Positions 24,141 to 32,336 of a stretch of DNA of 64,000 nucleotides are shown here, in pieces. This stretch comes from Streptomyces lavendofoliae. GTDB taxonomy: Bacteria > Actinomycetota > Actinomycetes > Streptomycetales > Streptomycetaceae. The notes beneath the pieces were generated by a model. The model was not told the DNA's origin and did no database searches. It saw nothing but the letters and a program-made list of their open reading frames with translations. The stretch lies in NCBI RefSeq assembly GCF_014649735.1, contig NZ_BMTP01000002.1, positions 62,001 to 126,000 on the forward strand. Direction: 5' to 3'. The position numbers were made by a program, and so were the translations under genes. Within the stretch, counting starts at the first letter, position 1; the number at the start of each line of letters is the position of its first letter.

Positions 24141-25168
24141 GCGCGGCACCTCGGTTCGGTGATCGCGATGCCGGTCGGGGGCCTGGAGCCGTCGTCGGTG
24201 GTGACGCCGGTGACGGCGGCCTCGCAGAGGTAGAGGTTGAGCCACGACCCGTACGAGGCGAGGCGTCCGACGGCCTGCATCTTGGCGGGCGTGGTGCGCA
24301 GGAACTCCTCGATCCGGTCGGTGCTCCGGGCCAGTTGCCCGGACAGCCGGCCGAGTTGGCGGATGTCGGCCTTGAGCGGCGCCCGTCCGTCCTCCAGGAG
24401 GCCGGCGGTGACGGTGGTGAGCGATCCCATGGCGGTGATGGCCTCGCCCAGGGGCTCGCGGTCGCCGGCGAAGCCGCTGACGAGTCGCTGGAGGGTGACG
24501 ACGAGGTCGTTGAAGCGGGCCTCCCGGTCGTTGACCGTCTTCAGCACCGTGTTCAGGTTCTTGATCACTTCTCCGATGACCTTGTCCTTGGCCGCGACGG
24601 TCGTGGTGAGCGACCCGACGTGCTCCAGGAGGGAGTCGACCGTGCCGCCCTCTCCTTGCAGGACCCGCACGATCGACCCGGCCAGGCTGTTGACCTCGTC
24701 GGGCGACAGTCCCTGGAAGAGCGGCTGGAACCCGTTGAAGAGCTGGGTGAGGTCGAGCGCGGGGGTGGTGCGCTCGAGCGGGATGACCGCCCCCGCGGGC
24801 AGCGACCGCCCGACGGGACCGGTGTCCCGGTCGAGGTCGACGTAGCGCTGGCCGACCATGTTGAGGTACTTGATCGACGCGGTGGCCGAGGCGGGCAGGG
24901 CGCGGCCCCTGCGTACGGCGAAGGCGACTTCGGCGACCCGGCGGTCGGCGACCCTGATCGACTCGACCTGTCCGACCTTCACCCCGGCGATGCGGACGCT
25001 GTCGCCCTCGACGAGTCCGGTGGCGTCGGTGAAGCGGGCCTTGTAGGTGACGGTGTCACCGACGCCCTTGTTGGCGACGGAGAAGGCGAGGACGGTGGTG
25101 GCGAGGACCGTCACCACGACGAACGCGAGCGATTTCAGGAGCGGTCCGGCGAGGGAGCGGCGCTTCAC
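24137..25168 (-). CDS. mceB: MCE family protein, position B
   Basis: A 343-residue MCE protein: anchor KSLAFVVVTVLATTVLAF, MCE domain (ATGLVEGDSVRIAGVKVGQVESI, LNMVGQRYVDLD), helical region, and a C-terminus with two Cys (LNLYLCEAA and EPRC). The GTG at 25168 overlaps the mceA stop (GTGA). Confidence 0.93.
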   Translation of the reverse strand: MKRRSLAGPLLKSLAFVVVTVLATTVLAFSVANKGVGDTVTYKARFTDATGLVEGDSVRIAGVKVGQVESIRVADRRVAEVAFAVRRGRALPASATASIKYLNMVGQRYVDLDRDTGPVGRSLPAGAVIPLERTTPALDLTQLFNGFQPLFQGLSPDEVNSLAGSIVRVLQGEGGTVDSLLEHVGSLTTTVAAKDKVIGEVIKNLNTVLKTVNDREARFNDLVVTLQRLVSGFAGDREPLGEAITAMGSLTTVTAGLLEDGRAPLKADIRQLGRLSGQLARSTDRIEEFLRTTPAKMQAVGRLASYGSWLNLYLCEAAVTGVTTDDGSRPPTGIAITEPRCRA

Positions 25169-26400
25169 TTGAGGGTCACCTCCGCTCCGCGGAAGACGGG
25201 TCCGGTCAGGACGGTGCTCCAGTCGGGGAGGGCCTGCGGTGCGGTGCCGAGGCCCGGGGCGAGCAGTTCGTTGACGAGCTGGTTCTCCTGCGGCGAGTTG
25301 GGCAGGCCGAGGCCGCGGTCGGCCGCGCCGGCCGCGGGGGCGGGCGCGCCGGTGTAGGGGACGGCATAGCAGTGGGCGCCGCCGGCCGCGTCGTACACGG
25401 GCCGGTCCTTGCCGGGGACGTACCGGCCGAGGGAGGGGACGGTCCGGAGGTTCACGTGGAGGCCCGGCTCGTCGGTGCCCTTGCCGAGCGCCTTGTCCAT
25501 GGCGGGGACGAAACCCGCGAGGGTGCGCAGGGTGCAGGGGAAGGAGGAGGAGTGCCGGGCGAGGAGCTCCAGGGTGGGGCGGGAGACGGCGGACAGCCGG
25601 ATGATGTTGCTCCGGTTGTCGCGGAGGAAGGCGGTGAGGTCCTGGGCGGAGGCCGTGGTGGCGCCGTACAGGTCCGCGAGCCCGGCCTGCTGCTCGGCGA
25701 GGGTGCCGCTGGTGGTGGTGAAGTCGGTGAGGGCGTCGAGTATGTCGGGGGCGGCGTCGCCATAGACCCTGCTGACCTCGACGAGGTGGCTGATGTCCCG
25801 GTTGAGGGCGGGCAGGTGGGGGTTGAGCCGCTTCAGGTGCGCTTCGAGGGTGACGAGGGTGTCGCCGAGCCGCTCCCCCCGCCCTTCGAGGGCCTGGGCG
25901 ACGGCGGTGAGGGTCGCGGACAGCTTCTCCGGCTTGACGGCGGTGAGCAGCGGGAGCAGCCGGTCGAGGACCTGCTCCAGCTCGACCGCGTTGGAGGAAC
26001 GGTCCTGCGGGATGGTGTCACCGGCGGCGAGGGCGCGCGGGGAGGGGTTTCCTCCGGGCGGTACGAGGGCGACGAACCGTTCGCCGAAGAGCGTGGTCGG
26101 CAGCATCTGGGCGGTGACGTCGGCCGGGACCCGGTCGAGGTGGCGGGGGTCGAGGGCGAGGGTGAGACGGGCGCCGGTGCCGTCGGAGCGGATGTCGCGC
26201 ACCTCGCCGATGACCACGCCGCGCAGTTTCACCTCGGCGCCGCGGTGCATCTCGTTGCCGGCGCTGCCGGTGAGGACGGTGATCGTGGCGTCCCGTGTGA
26301 ACTCCTTGTCGTACACCGCGAGCGAGAGCCGGACGAGGAGGACGGGCACGAGCAGGAACACGATCCCGGCGAGGCGTCTGCGTACGGTCGTCCCGTTCAT
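25165..26400 (-). CDS. mceA: MCE family protein, position A
   Basis: A 411-residue MCE protein, first after the permeases. Anchor GIVFLLVPVLLVRLSLAVY; MCE domain NEMHRGAEVKLRGVVIGEVRDI and TTLFGERFVALV; a long helical region with SSFPCTL, and a C-terminal region containing HCYAVPY. ATG 26400 overlaps the stop of the second permease (ATGA), fixing the start. Confidence 0.93.
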   Translation of the reverse strand: MNGTTVRRRLAGIVFLLVPVLLVRLSLAVYDKEFTRDATITVLTGSAGNEMHRGAEVKLRGVVIGEVRDIRSDGTGARLTLALDPRHLDRVPADVTAQMLPTTLFGERFVALVPPGGNPSPRALAAGDTIPQDRSSNAVELEQVLDRLLPLLTAVKPEKLSATLTAVAQALEGRGERLGDTLVTLEAHLKRLNPHLPALNRDISHLVEVSRVYGDAAPDILDALTDFTTTSGTLAEQQAGLADLYGATTASAQDLTAFLRDNRSNIIRLSAVSRPTLELLARHSSSFPCTLRTLAGFVPAMDKALGKGTDEPGLHVNLRTVPSLGRYVPGKDRPVYDAAGGAHCYAVPYTGAPAPAAGAADRGLGLPNSPQENQLVNELLAPGLGTAPQALPDWSTVLTGPVFRGAEVTLK

Positions 26401-27203
26401 CCGGCCACCTTCACGGTCGTGGTCGCGCCCCAGAGCGCGAGCGAGAGGAAGAAGTCGGTCACGCTGATCAGCACGATGGCGTTGCGCACCGAGCGGCCGA
26501 CGGCGACGCCCACGCCGGCCGGCCCGCCGGTGGCGCGGAAGCCGTAGTAGCAGTGGGCGAGGATCACCAGCACGCTGAAGATCAGGACCTTGAGGATGGA
26601 GAGCAGGACGTCGTCCGGCGAGAGGAAGAGGGTGAAGTAGTGGTCGTAGGTGCCCGCCGACTGTCCGTTGAACAGCACGGTGACCGCGCGGGAGGCCACG
26701 TACGAGGAGAGCAGCCCGATCGCGTAGAGCGGGATGATCGCGACGACGCCGGCGATGATGCGGGTGGTGACGAGGTAGGGCATGGACCGCACGCCCATCG
26801 CTTCGAGGGCGTCGACCTCCTCGTTGATGCGCATGGCGCCGAGCTGAGCGGTGAAGCCGGCGCCGACGGTGGCGGAGAGGGCGAGGCCGGCGACGAGCGG
26901 GGCTATCTCGCGGGTGTTGAAGTAGGCGGAGATGAAGCCCGTGAACGCGGACGTGCCGATCTGGTTGAGCGCGGCGTAGCCCTGGAGGCCGACGACGGTG
27001 CCGGTGAACAGGGTCATGGCGATCATCACGCCGATGGTGCCGCCGATGACACCGAGGCCACCGCTGCCGAAGGCGACCTCCGCGAGGAGGCGTTGCACCT
27101 CCCGGGAATAGCGGCGCAGCGTGCGCGGGATCCACGCCAGGGCCTTGGCGTAGAAGATGAGGTGGTCGCCGGAGCGGTCCAGCCAGGCGAGCGGGGACGC
27201 CAT
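26397..27203 (-). CDS. yrbEB: YrbE/MlaE-type ABC permease, second subunit
   Basis: A 268-residue integral membrane protein of the MlaE family with about five to six hydrophobic segments (VIGGTIGVMIAMTLF, IAPLVAGLALSATVGAGF, IIAGVVAIIPLYAIGLL, ILKVLIFSVLVILAHC). It carries the conserved EEVDALEAMGVRSMPYLVTTR segment thought to contact the ATPase. It forms the inner-membrane core of the lipid importer with the first permease. ATG 27203 lies two bases after the first permease's stop. Confidence 0.94.
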   Translation of the reverse strand: MASPLAWLDRSGDHLIFYAKALAWIPRTLRRYSREVQRLLAEVAFGSGGLGVIGGTIGVMIAMTLFTGTVVGLQGYAALNQIGTSAFTGFISAYFNTREIAPLVAGLALSATVGAGFTAQLGAMRINEEVDALEAMGVRSMPYLVTTRIIAGVVAIIPLYAIGLLSSYVASRAVTVLFNGQSAGTYDHYFTLFLSPDDVLLSILKVLIFSVLVILAHCYYGFRATGGPAGVGVAVGRSVRNAIVLISVTDFFLSLALWGATTTVKVAG

Positions 27204-27205
27204 CG

Positions 27206-28258
27206 TCAGGCCCCCTTCGCCGGGACGAGCTGGAGGTAGAGGGCGGTGAGGACCATGTTGACGAAGAAGAGGAGGAGGAAGGTGATGACGACGGACTGGT
27301 TGACCGCGTCGCCGACCCCCTTCGGTCCGCCGCGCGGATTGAGGCCCCGGTGGGCGGCGACGATGCCGGCGAGGAAGCCGAAGATCAGCGCCTTGATCTC
27401 GCTGATCCAGAGGTCCGGGAGCTGGGCGAGGGCGGAGAAGCTGGCGAGGTAGGCGCCGGGGGTGCCGTCCTGCATGATCACGTTGAAGAAGTAGCCGCCG
27501 AGGGTGCCGACGACGGAGACCATGCCGTTGAGCAGCACGGCGACGAGCATGGTGGCGAGGACCCGGGGGACGACCAGGCGCTGGACGGGCGAGACGCCCA
27601 TGACCTCCATGGCGTCCAGCTCCTCGCGGATCTTGCGGGAGCCGAGGTCGGCGCAGATGGCGGAGCCGCCGGCGCCGGCGATCAGGAGGGCGACGATCAG
27701 GGGGCTGGCCTGCTGGATGACGGCCAGGACGCTGGCCCCGCCGGTGAACGACTGGGCGCCCAACTGCTGGGTGAGCGAGCCGACCTGGAGGGCGATGACC
27801 GCGCCGAACGGGATCGAGACGAGGGCGGCGGGCAGGATGGTGACGCTCGCGACGAACCAGAACTGCTCGACGAACTCCCGGAACTGGAAGGGCCGCCGGA
27901 ACATGTCGCGGGCCACGGTGGCGGCCAGCGCGAACAGCCGCCCCGTCTCCCGCAGCGGTGCCAGCGCCCGCGCGGGCGGCCGGTACGCGCCGGGGGCGGA
28001 GTGGGCGACCGGCTCGGTGGGCGGCGGGGCGTGGCCGGGGGCGGTGCGGTTGGCGGCGGGCCGGGCCGGGTGGGTCTCGTGCGGGTGGGTCTCGTACGGG
28101 TGGGTCTCGTACGGGTGGGGGTTGCCGCGGCCGGGGGGCGCGGCCGGGCCGCGTACATGGTCGCCGGCGGCCCCTCGGGCGAACGGCTCGCCACCGGAGC
28201 CCGGGGCGGGAGTGGCTGGGGGGGCCGGGCGGGGCGGCCCCGGGTGGTCCGCGGTCAT
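27206..28258 (-). CDS. yrbEA: YrbE/MlaE-type ABC permease, first subunit, with His-rich N-terminal extension
   Basis: A 350-residue MlaE-family permease. The membrane part begins near residue 125 (FWFVASVTILPAALVSIPFGAV) and contains EELDAMEVMGVSPVQRLVVPR, IFGFLAGIVAAHRGL and a final TM near FLLLFFVNMVLTALYL. Residues 1-95 are an unusual Pro/His/Ala-rich cytosolic extension with HPYETHPYETHPHETHP, coded by a 15-bp tandem repeat. ATG 28258 overlaps the ATPase stop (ATGA). A start closer to the conserved region (such as a GTG or ATG after the repeat) cannot be excluded, but the ATGA overlap favours the long form. Confidence 0.9.
   Translation of the reverse strand: MTADHPGPPRPAPPATPAPGSGGEPFARGAAGDHVRGPAAPPGRGNPHPYETHPYETHPHETHPARPAANRTAPGHAPPPTEPVAHSAPGAYRPPARALAPLRETGRLFALAATVARDMFRRPFQFREFVEQFWFVASVTILPAALVSIPFGAVIALQVGSLTQQLGAQSFTGGASVLAVIQQASPLIVALLIAGAGGSAICADLGSRKIREELDAMEVMGVSPVQRLVVPRVLATMLVAVLLNGMVSVVGTLGGYFFNVIMQDGTPGAYLASFSALAQLPDLWISEIKALIFGFLAGIVAAHRGLNPRGGPKGVGDAVNQSVVITFLLLFFVNMVLTALYLQLVPAKGA
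28067..28121. repeat. 15-bp tandem repeat coding HPYET
   Basis: CGGGTGGGTCTCGTG at 28067, then CGGGTGGGTCTCGTA at 28082 and 28097, then a partial unit. On the minus strand this codes His-Pro-Tyr/His-Glu-Thr repeats in the first YrbE permease. Confidence 0.9.
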
Positions 28259-29298
28259 GAGGCGGCACCGCCGACGGCGCCGTTGACCGGACCACCGACC
28301 GGCCCGCCGACCGGACCGCCGACGGTGCCGGCGGGCGGGCCCGCCGGCGCGTAGCTCCGCAGGATCGCGGCCCTGGCGGGCTCCGGCAGCCCGGGCAGCA
28401 GGGCGAGGACCCGCTCGCGGCGGCGCGGTACGGCGGCGCGGGACGGCAGGCCGGGCGACGGCTCCAGCTGGGGGGCGAGGGTGCGGGGAGCGTACGGGGC
28501 GGGCGTGCGCTGCTCGCGCGCCAGCGTGGCGGCGTCCTTCTCCTCCGACATGCCGATGGGGCCTTCGCGCCGCCCGCTGAGGAATTGCGCCACGACCGGC
28601 TCGTCACTGGTGAGCAGGACCTCACGCGGTCCGAAGGTGACGAGGTTGCGCCGGAAGAGCATGCCCATGTTGTCCGGGACCGTGGCCGCGATGTCGAGGT
28701 TGTGCGTCACGATGAGCATCGTGGCGTCGATCTGGGCGTTGAGGTCGATCAGCAGTTGTGAGAGGTACGCGGTGCGGACGGGATCCAGCCCGGAGTCGGG
28801 TTCGTCGCAGAGGATGATCTGCGGGTCGAGGACAAGGGCGCGTGCCAGTCCGGCGCGTTTGCGCATTCCGCCGGATATCTCGCCGGGCAGTTTCCCCTCC
28901 GCGCCGACGAGTCCCACCATCTCCATCCGCTCCATGACGATGCGACGGATCTCGGACTCCTTCTTGCGGGTGTGCTCCCGCAGCGGAAAGGCGATGTTGT
29001 CGAACAGCGACATCGAGCCGAAGAGGGCGCCGTCCTGGAACATGAGCCCGAACAGCTTCCGCGTTTCGTAGATGTCGCGTTCTGGGCTGTTCACCATGTC
29101 GACGCCGTCGATGAGGACACGTCCGCGTTCGGGTTTCAGCAGCCCGATGATGGATTTCAGGAATACCGTCTTGCCGGTGCCCGAGGGGCCGAGCATCACA
29201 CTGACCTCGCCGGCGGGCAGGGTGAGGGAGACGTCCTGCCACACATTCTGTTTGCCGAAGGATTTGGTGAGTCCTTCGACGACCACTTCTGTTCCCAC
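28255..29298 (-). CDS. mkl: MCE transporter ATP-binding protein (Mkl/MceG type)
   Basis: A 347-residue ABC ATPase: Walker A GPSGTGKT, Q-loop MFQDGALFGSM, signature ISGGMRKRAGLARAL, Walker B IILCDEPDSGLD and switch His in VTHNLD. It energises lipid uptake through YrbE/Mce. After the ATPase domain (about 250 residues) it has a Pro/Gly-rich tail with repeated GGPVGGPVGGPV. Start: two GTG codons are adjacent (29301 and 29298). I take 29298 because GGGAG then has five bases of spacing; longer in-frame starts to 29478 overlap the promoter region. Confidence 0.93.
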   Translation of the reverse strand: MGTEVVVEGLTKSFGKQNVWQDVSLTLPAGEVSVMLGPSGTGKTVFLKSIIGLLKPERGRVLIDGVDMVNSPERDIYETRKLFGLMFQDGALFGSMSLFDNIAFPLREHTRKKESEIRRIVMERMEMVGLVGAEGKLPGEISGGMRKRAGLARALVLDPQIILCDEPDSGLDPVRTAYLSQLLIDLNAQIDATMLIVTHNLDIAATVPDNMGMLFRRNLVTFGPREVLLTSDEPVVAQFLSGRREGPIGMSEEKDAATLAREQRTPAPYAPRTLAPQLEPSPGLPSRAAVPRRRERVLALLPGLPEPARAAILRSYAPAGPPAGTVGGPVGGPVGGPVNGAVGGAAS

Positions 29299-29356
29299 CA
29301 CAACTCCCAGGTCCCGCTCTTGCTGAGGAAGTGACAAAAGTGCGTCGGGAGGGCGC

Positions 29357-29386
29357 ACGTTACGGTCACTCGGAGGACATCGACAA
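29357..29386 (-). promoter_or_regulatory. Probable promoter of the mce operon
   Basis: On the minus strand TTGTCG (29386-29381) and TAACGT (29362-29357) are separated by 18 bp, about 60 bp before the ATPase start. It is the best sigma-70-like element in the 189-bp gap and would drive the whole run of 13 coupled genes. Confidence 0.55.
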
Positions 29387-29419
29387 GCGCCGCGCACGAC
29401 GCGTTCGGGGCGACCGGAT

Positions 29420-29442
29420 GGTTTGTCAGCGCGTGACAAACC
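29420..29442. promoter_or_regulatory. Perfect 9-bp inverted repeat upstream of the mce promoter
   Basis: GGTTTGTCA, five bases GCGCG, then TGACAAACC. It lies 34 bp upstream of the -35 box and 46 bp after the stop of the upstream minus-strand gene. The AT-containing arms suit a dimeric repressor or activator site (GntR or TetR class). A terminator role for the upstream gene is the alternative, though a T-run is lacking. Confidence 0.6.
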
Positions 29443-29487
29443 GGTTCCGTCTCCTTGTCGCCGTGTGCGCAACGGCACCCGGCCGGA

Positions 29488-31041
29488 TCACCTCTCGGGC
29501 TTGGGCTTCGGCGGGTCGGGGCAGTACTCCGGCTGGCCCGGCGAGCACAGCACGCCCTGGGTCATCTTCGTGTGGTTGCCGCCTCCGGACAGGGAGGCCG
29601 TGAACAGCCGGTCCAGGTCCTCGGTGACGCCGCAGCCGCTGAACCCGGGGATGGTCGCGGTGCCGGTCAGGGGGCCGCCGGTGACCACGGTGTACCCGTG
29701 CGGCCTGCCCTCGGCGTCGTACGAGCCGCGGCCGGTCAGGGACAGTTCCATGGGGCGGGCGGTGCGGCACGCGGGGCCGACGTCGAGCGGGGTCCCGTTC
29801 ACCTTCACGTCGCTGAGCCGCACCCACAGTCGCGCGGTCGCCTTCGTCACCTCGGAGAACTGGCCGTCCGGTGAGAAGTAGCTGCCGGTGGCGATGTCCA
29901 TCGGCGTGTCCAGGGTGAGTTCCGCGGTGGCCGTCGTCGGCATGAACCCGAAGGTGAGGAACGTCGACCGGACGGGCGGCAGTTGCGGTTTCCCCCGGTA
30001 CGAGAACGTCGCGTCGCTGTACATGGTGAACACCAGCCCGTCGTCGCGCGGGCACTGGTAGGTCTGGGTGGCCTTCGCCATGTCCACCTTCATCAGGCCC
30101 GGGTCCTTGATGAACATGGCCGAGCCAAGTTTCAGGACGTTGGCGAAGCCGGCGATGTAGCCGTGGCTCGGTACCGGGTCCTGTGTCACGGGCGGCTGCT
30201 CCACGCACTCGTCGGCCGCGCCCGCCCTCGGACCGGGCTCCCGGCCGGCGGACGGTCCGGGCGGCACGGGGGGTGTCCCGCGCCCCGGGTCGCCGGGGTC
30301 GCCGGGAGCGCCGGGGCGGGCGGGGCGGGCGGGGTGGGCGGAGGGCACGCCACCGGCCGGGGGGTGCTCGTCCACCACCGGTGGCCGCCCGTCCGCGCCG
30401 GGCACGGTGAGGACCGCGACACGGCCGATGGTCAGGTCCTGGTCCGGGTCCGGGTCGCAGGTGACGGCGAGCCCCGGCGGCGTGGCCGGGGTGCTGTCGG
30501 CCCGACGCAGGAGCAGGTCCAGGGTGACGGGCCCGGTGGAGAACGTGAGGTCGCCCCCCGAGGAGGCGGTCACGGTGGGCACGGCACCGGCGCCTTCGAC
30601 GGTGTGCGGCCCGGTGGCCGGGAGGGCGCGGTCCGGGACGGTCAGCTGGGTCCACGGCAGGTCCGCGGCGTCGTCGCCCTGCGCGACCCGCCCGGTGAGG
30701 CGCGCCGCCCCGTTCGCGGTCGCCGCGCCCGTGGCACGGAGGGCGGCCACCGCCTCCTCGGGCAGTTCCACGGCGACCCGCACGTCCGACGCCCGCACCG
30801 GCCGGCCGGCAGCGACCTGCCGCGGCAGCCCGGCCGAGACCCGCACCCGGGCGGGGTGTCCGCCGCCCGGCAGGCCGCACCGGTAGCCGAACTCCGCCTC
30901 GACGGGCCGCACGCCCTCGTCCACGGCGATGCCGGTACCGGTTCCGGGCACGAGCCCGGCCACCAGTACGGCCGCCCCGATCGACGCCGTCCGTGCCCAG
31001 GTACGCCGGTGCCGGCTCCCGCCCGTGCTGCTGTCACCCAT
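29488..31041 (-). CDS. Large secreted protein of unknown function, DUF6801-like, upstream of the mce operon
   Basis: A 517-residue exported protein. Signal sequence RTWARTASIGAAVLVAGLVPGTG, then a domain beginning EAEFGYRCGLPGGGHPARVRVSA, which resembles DUF6801 (an immunoglobulin-like actinobacterial secreted domain). A Pro/Gly-rich linker (about 265-330) follows, then a second beta-rich domain with four to six Cys (YQCPRDDG, GPACRTARP, GCGVTEDLD, CSPGQPEYC). ATG 31041 follows GGTGAG. Function unknown. Its place immediately before the mce operon, with the next gene also secreted, suggests a partner role in the envelope, which is inference only. Confidence 0.75.
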   Translation of the reverse strand: MGDSSTGGSRHRRTWARTASIGAAVLVAGLVPGTGTGIAVDEGVRPVEAEFGYRCGLPGGGHPARVRVSAGLPRQVAAGRPVRASDVRVAVELPEEAVAALRATGAATANGAARLTGRVAQGDDAADLPWTQLTVPDRALPATGPHTVEGAGAVPTVTASSGGDLTFSTGPVTLDLLLRRADSTPATPPGLAVTCDPDPDQDLTIGRVAVLTVPGADGRPPVVDEHPPAGGVPSAHPARPARPGAPGDPGDPGRGTPPVPPGPSAGREPGPRAGAADECVEQPPVTQDPVPSHGYIAGFANVLKLGSAMFIKDPGLMKVDMAKATQTYQCPRDDGLVFTMYSDATFSYRGKPQLPPVRSTFLTFGFMPTTATAELTLDTPMDIATGSYFSPDGQFSEVTKATARLWVRLSDVKVNGTPLDVGPACRTARPMELSLTGRGSYDAEGRPHGYTVVTGGPLTGTATIPGFSGCGVTEDLDRLFTASLSGGGNHTKMTQGVLCSPGQPEYCPDPPKPKPER

Positions 31042-31162
31042 CGGTCGCTCACCCCCACATCGCCCGCTGCTGTCCGTCCCGCGGTGGGCGCGGGCCCTCA
31101 CGTGGCCGTGCGGCCGGTGCCGGCCGACCGCACGACTCGTTACGGGCTCGCCCGTGTGGCGC

Positions 31163-31816
31163 TTACGGGCTGGTGACCGTGATGACCGGCGAGACCTGGT
31201 ACTTCGCGCCGAACTTGGCCTTGTCACCGGTCTTGATCAGACCGGCGCAGGAGCCGGACGCGCTGGTGACCGTCAGCGCGGGCGTCGCGTCGGGCACGAT
31301 CTCCAGCACACCGGTGCCGTTGGTGTAGGTGCCGGTGTTGGCGGAGCCCTCGATCGTCGCGTTGCAGGTGCCCAGCAGGCTGGTACCGGTGAGGGTCACC
31401 TTGACGCCGGTCAGCGTGCCCTTGGTGACCCCGCCGCTGTAGGTCACGCCGTTCAGCTTCATGGGCTGGACCGACTGCGAGACCCACTTCGACCCCAGCG
31501 GGCCGTTGCACTTGGTGGTGGAGGTGCCGAACGTGGCGTTGGCGATGGTGGCCAGGCCGGCGCCGCTGGCGTACACGCCGTCGACGGCCGTCCCGCTCGC
31601 GGCGTACACCGAGCAGGTGATGGTGGCGCCGGTGGTGACGTTGGTGAGTACGGCGTTGACGGCCGCGACGTTGGTGGCGCTGAAGGCGTCGTTGGCGGCC
31701 GGGTTGCTGACGGTCCACTGGGCCTGGGGGGCGGCCGAGGCGGTCGTGGCGGAGACTCCGGCGGCGACCAGTAACGCGGCGGCGGAAATGGCGGAGATTT
31801 TGGTAATGCGTCGCAC
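31163..31816 (-). CDS. Secreted Thr/Ser/Ala-rich beta protein, unknown function
   Basis: A 217-residue exported protein: signal peptide KISAISAAALLVAAGVSATTASA with cleavage at ASA-AP, then a beta-rich domain with four Cys (ITCSVY, TKCNGP, LGTCNA, GSCAGL) that could form two disulfides. GTG 31816 is preceded by GGAGGG nine bases upstream. Composition is rich in small and hydroxylated residues, like wall-associated or surface proteins of streptomycetes. It lies 121 bp upstream of the DUF6801-like gene, in the same direction, and may be cotranscribed. No function is assigned. Confidence 0.78.
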   Translation of the reverse strand: MRRITKISAISAAALLVAAGVSATTASAAPQAQWTVSNPAANDAFSATNVAAVNAVLTNVTTGATITCSVYAASGTAVDGVYASGAGLATIANATFGTSTTKCNGPLGSKWVSQSVQPMKLNGVTYSGGVTKGTLTGVKVTLTGTSLLGTCNATIEGSANTGTYTNGTGVLEIVPDATPALTVTSASGSCAGLIKTGDKAKFGAKYQVSPVITVTSP

Positions 31817-32336
31817 GGGCTGTTCCCTCCTGAGGGATGGGGCGTACCTGATGACCGCTTCTCCACTCCGCGTATGCGGCTCGTACGCGGCGGGGAAAAG
31901 CGGCAGCGGCTCAATTCACGGAACGCGGGGCCTGATTCGCACGGCCACCAGGTCGAGCACCTTGCGCGATTGACGCTACGAGTGAGTAACCGGCCGCGCA
32001 ATACTCGCCCGTAAGTTTTCCCCGCCACTCTTACCGGCGGGTATTTTCTTGTCGCCCGGGCAACAGATCGCGAGGGTTTCTTGTCCGCGAGTGAGCACTC
32101 CCGCCCCTCCGCCCCCCTGCCGGCCGTCTCTCGGCCCGGTTGACGGTCGGGCTTCGGCCAGATCCGGGCCGGGCGCCCGCGGCCATGGTCGGAACTGATG
32201 CGCGCCCCGAGGCTCCTGGTCTATGTTCGGCACCCACGAAGTGCTCAACCCCGTCCGTACGTGGGAGCGCTTCCCCCCACGCGCCCCCGCACCACCTCCC
32301 CCACCGGTACACCCGGAGAAGGAGGGGCAACCCGCC
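31817..32336. other. 520-bp divergent intergenic region
   Basis: No gene is supported here. The stretch from about 31900 to 32090 is noticeably richer in A/T than its surroundings and contains the direct repeat TTTCTTGTC at 32045 and 32077, and a CCCGCC/GGCGGG hairpin at about 32024-32041. It must hold the promoters of the secreted-protein gene (leftward) and the PucR-type regulator (rightward). Confidence 0.6.
32045..32085. promoter_or_regulatory. Direct repeat of TTTCTTGTC, 32 bp apart
   Basis: TTTCTTGTC at 32045-32053 and 32077-32085, three helical turns apart, in the divergent promoter region. Possible tandem activator sites, for example for the adjacent PucR-type regulator. Confidence 0.4.
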
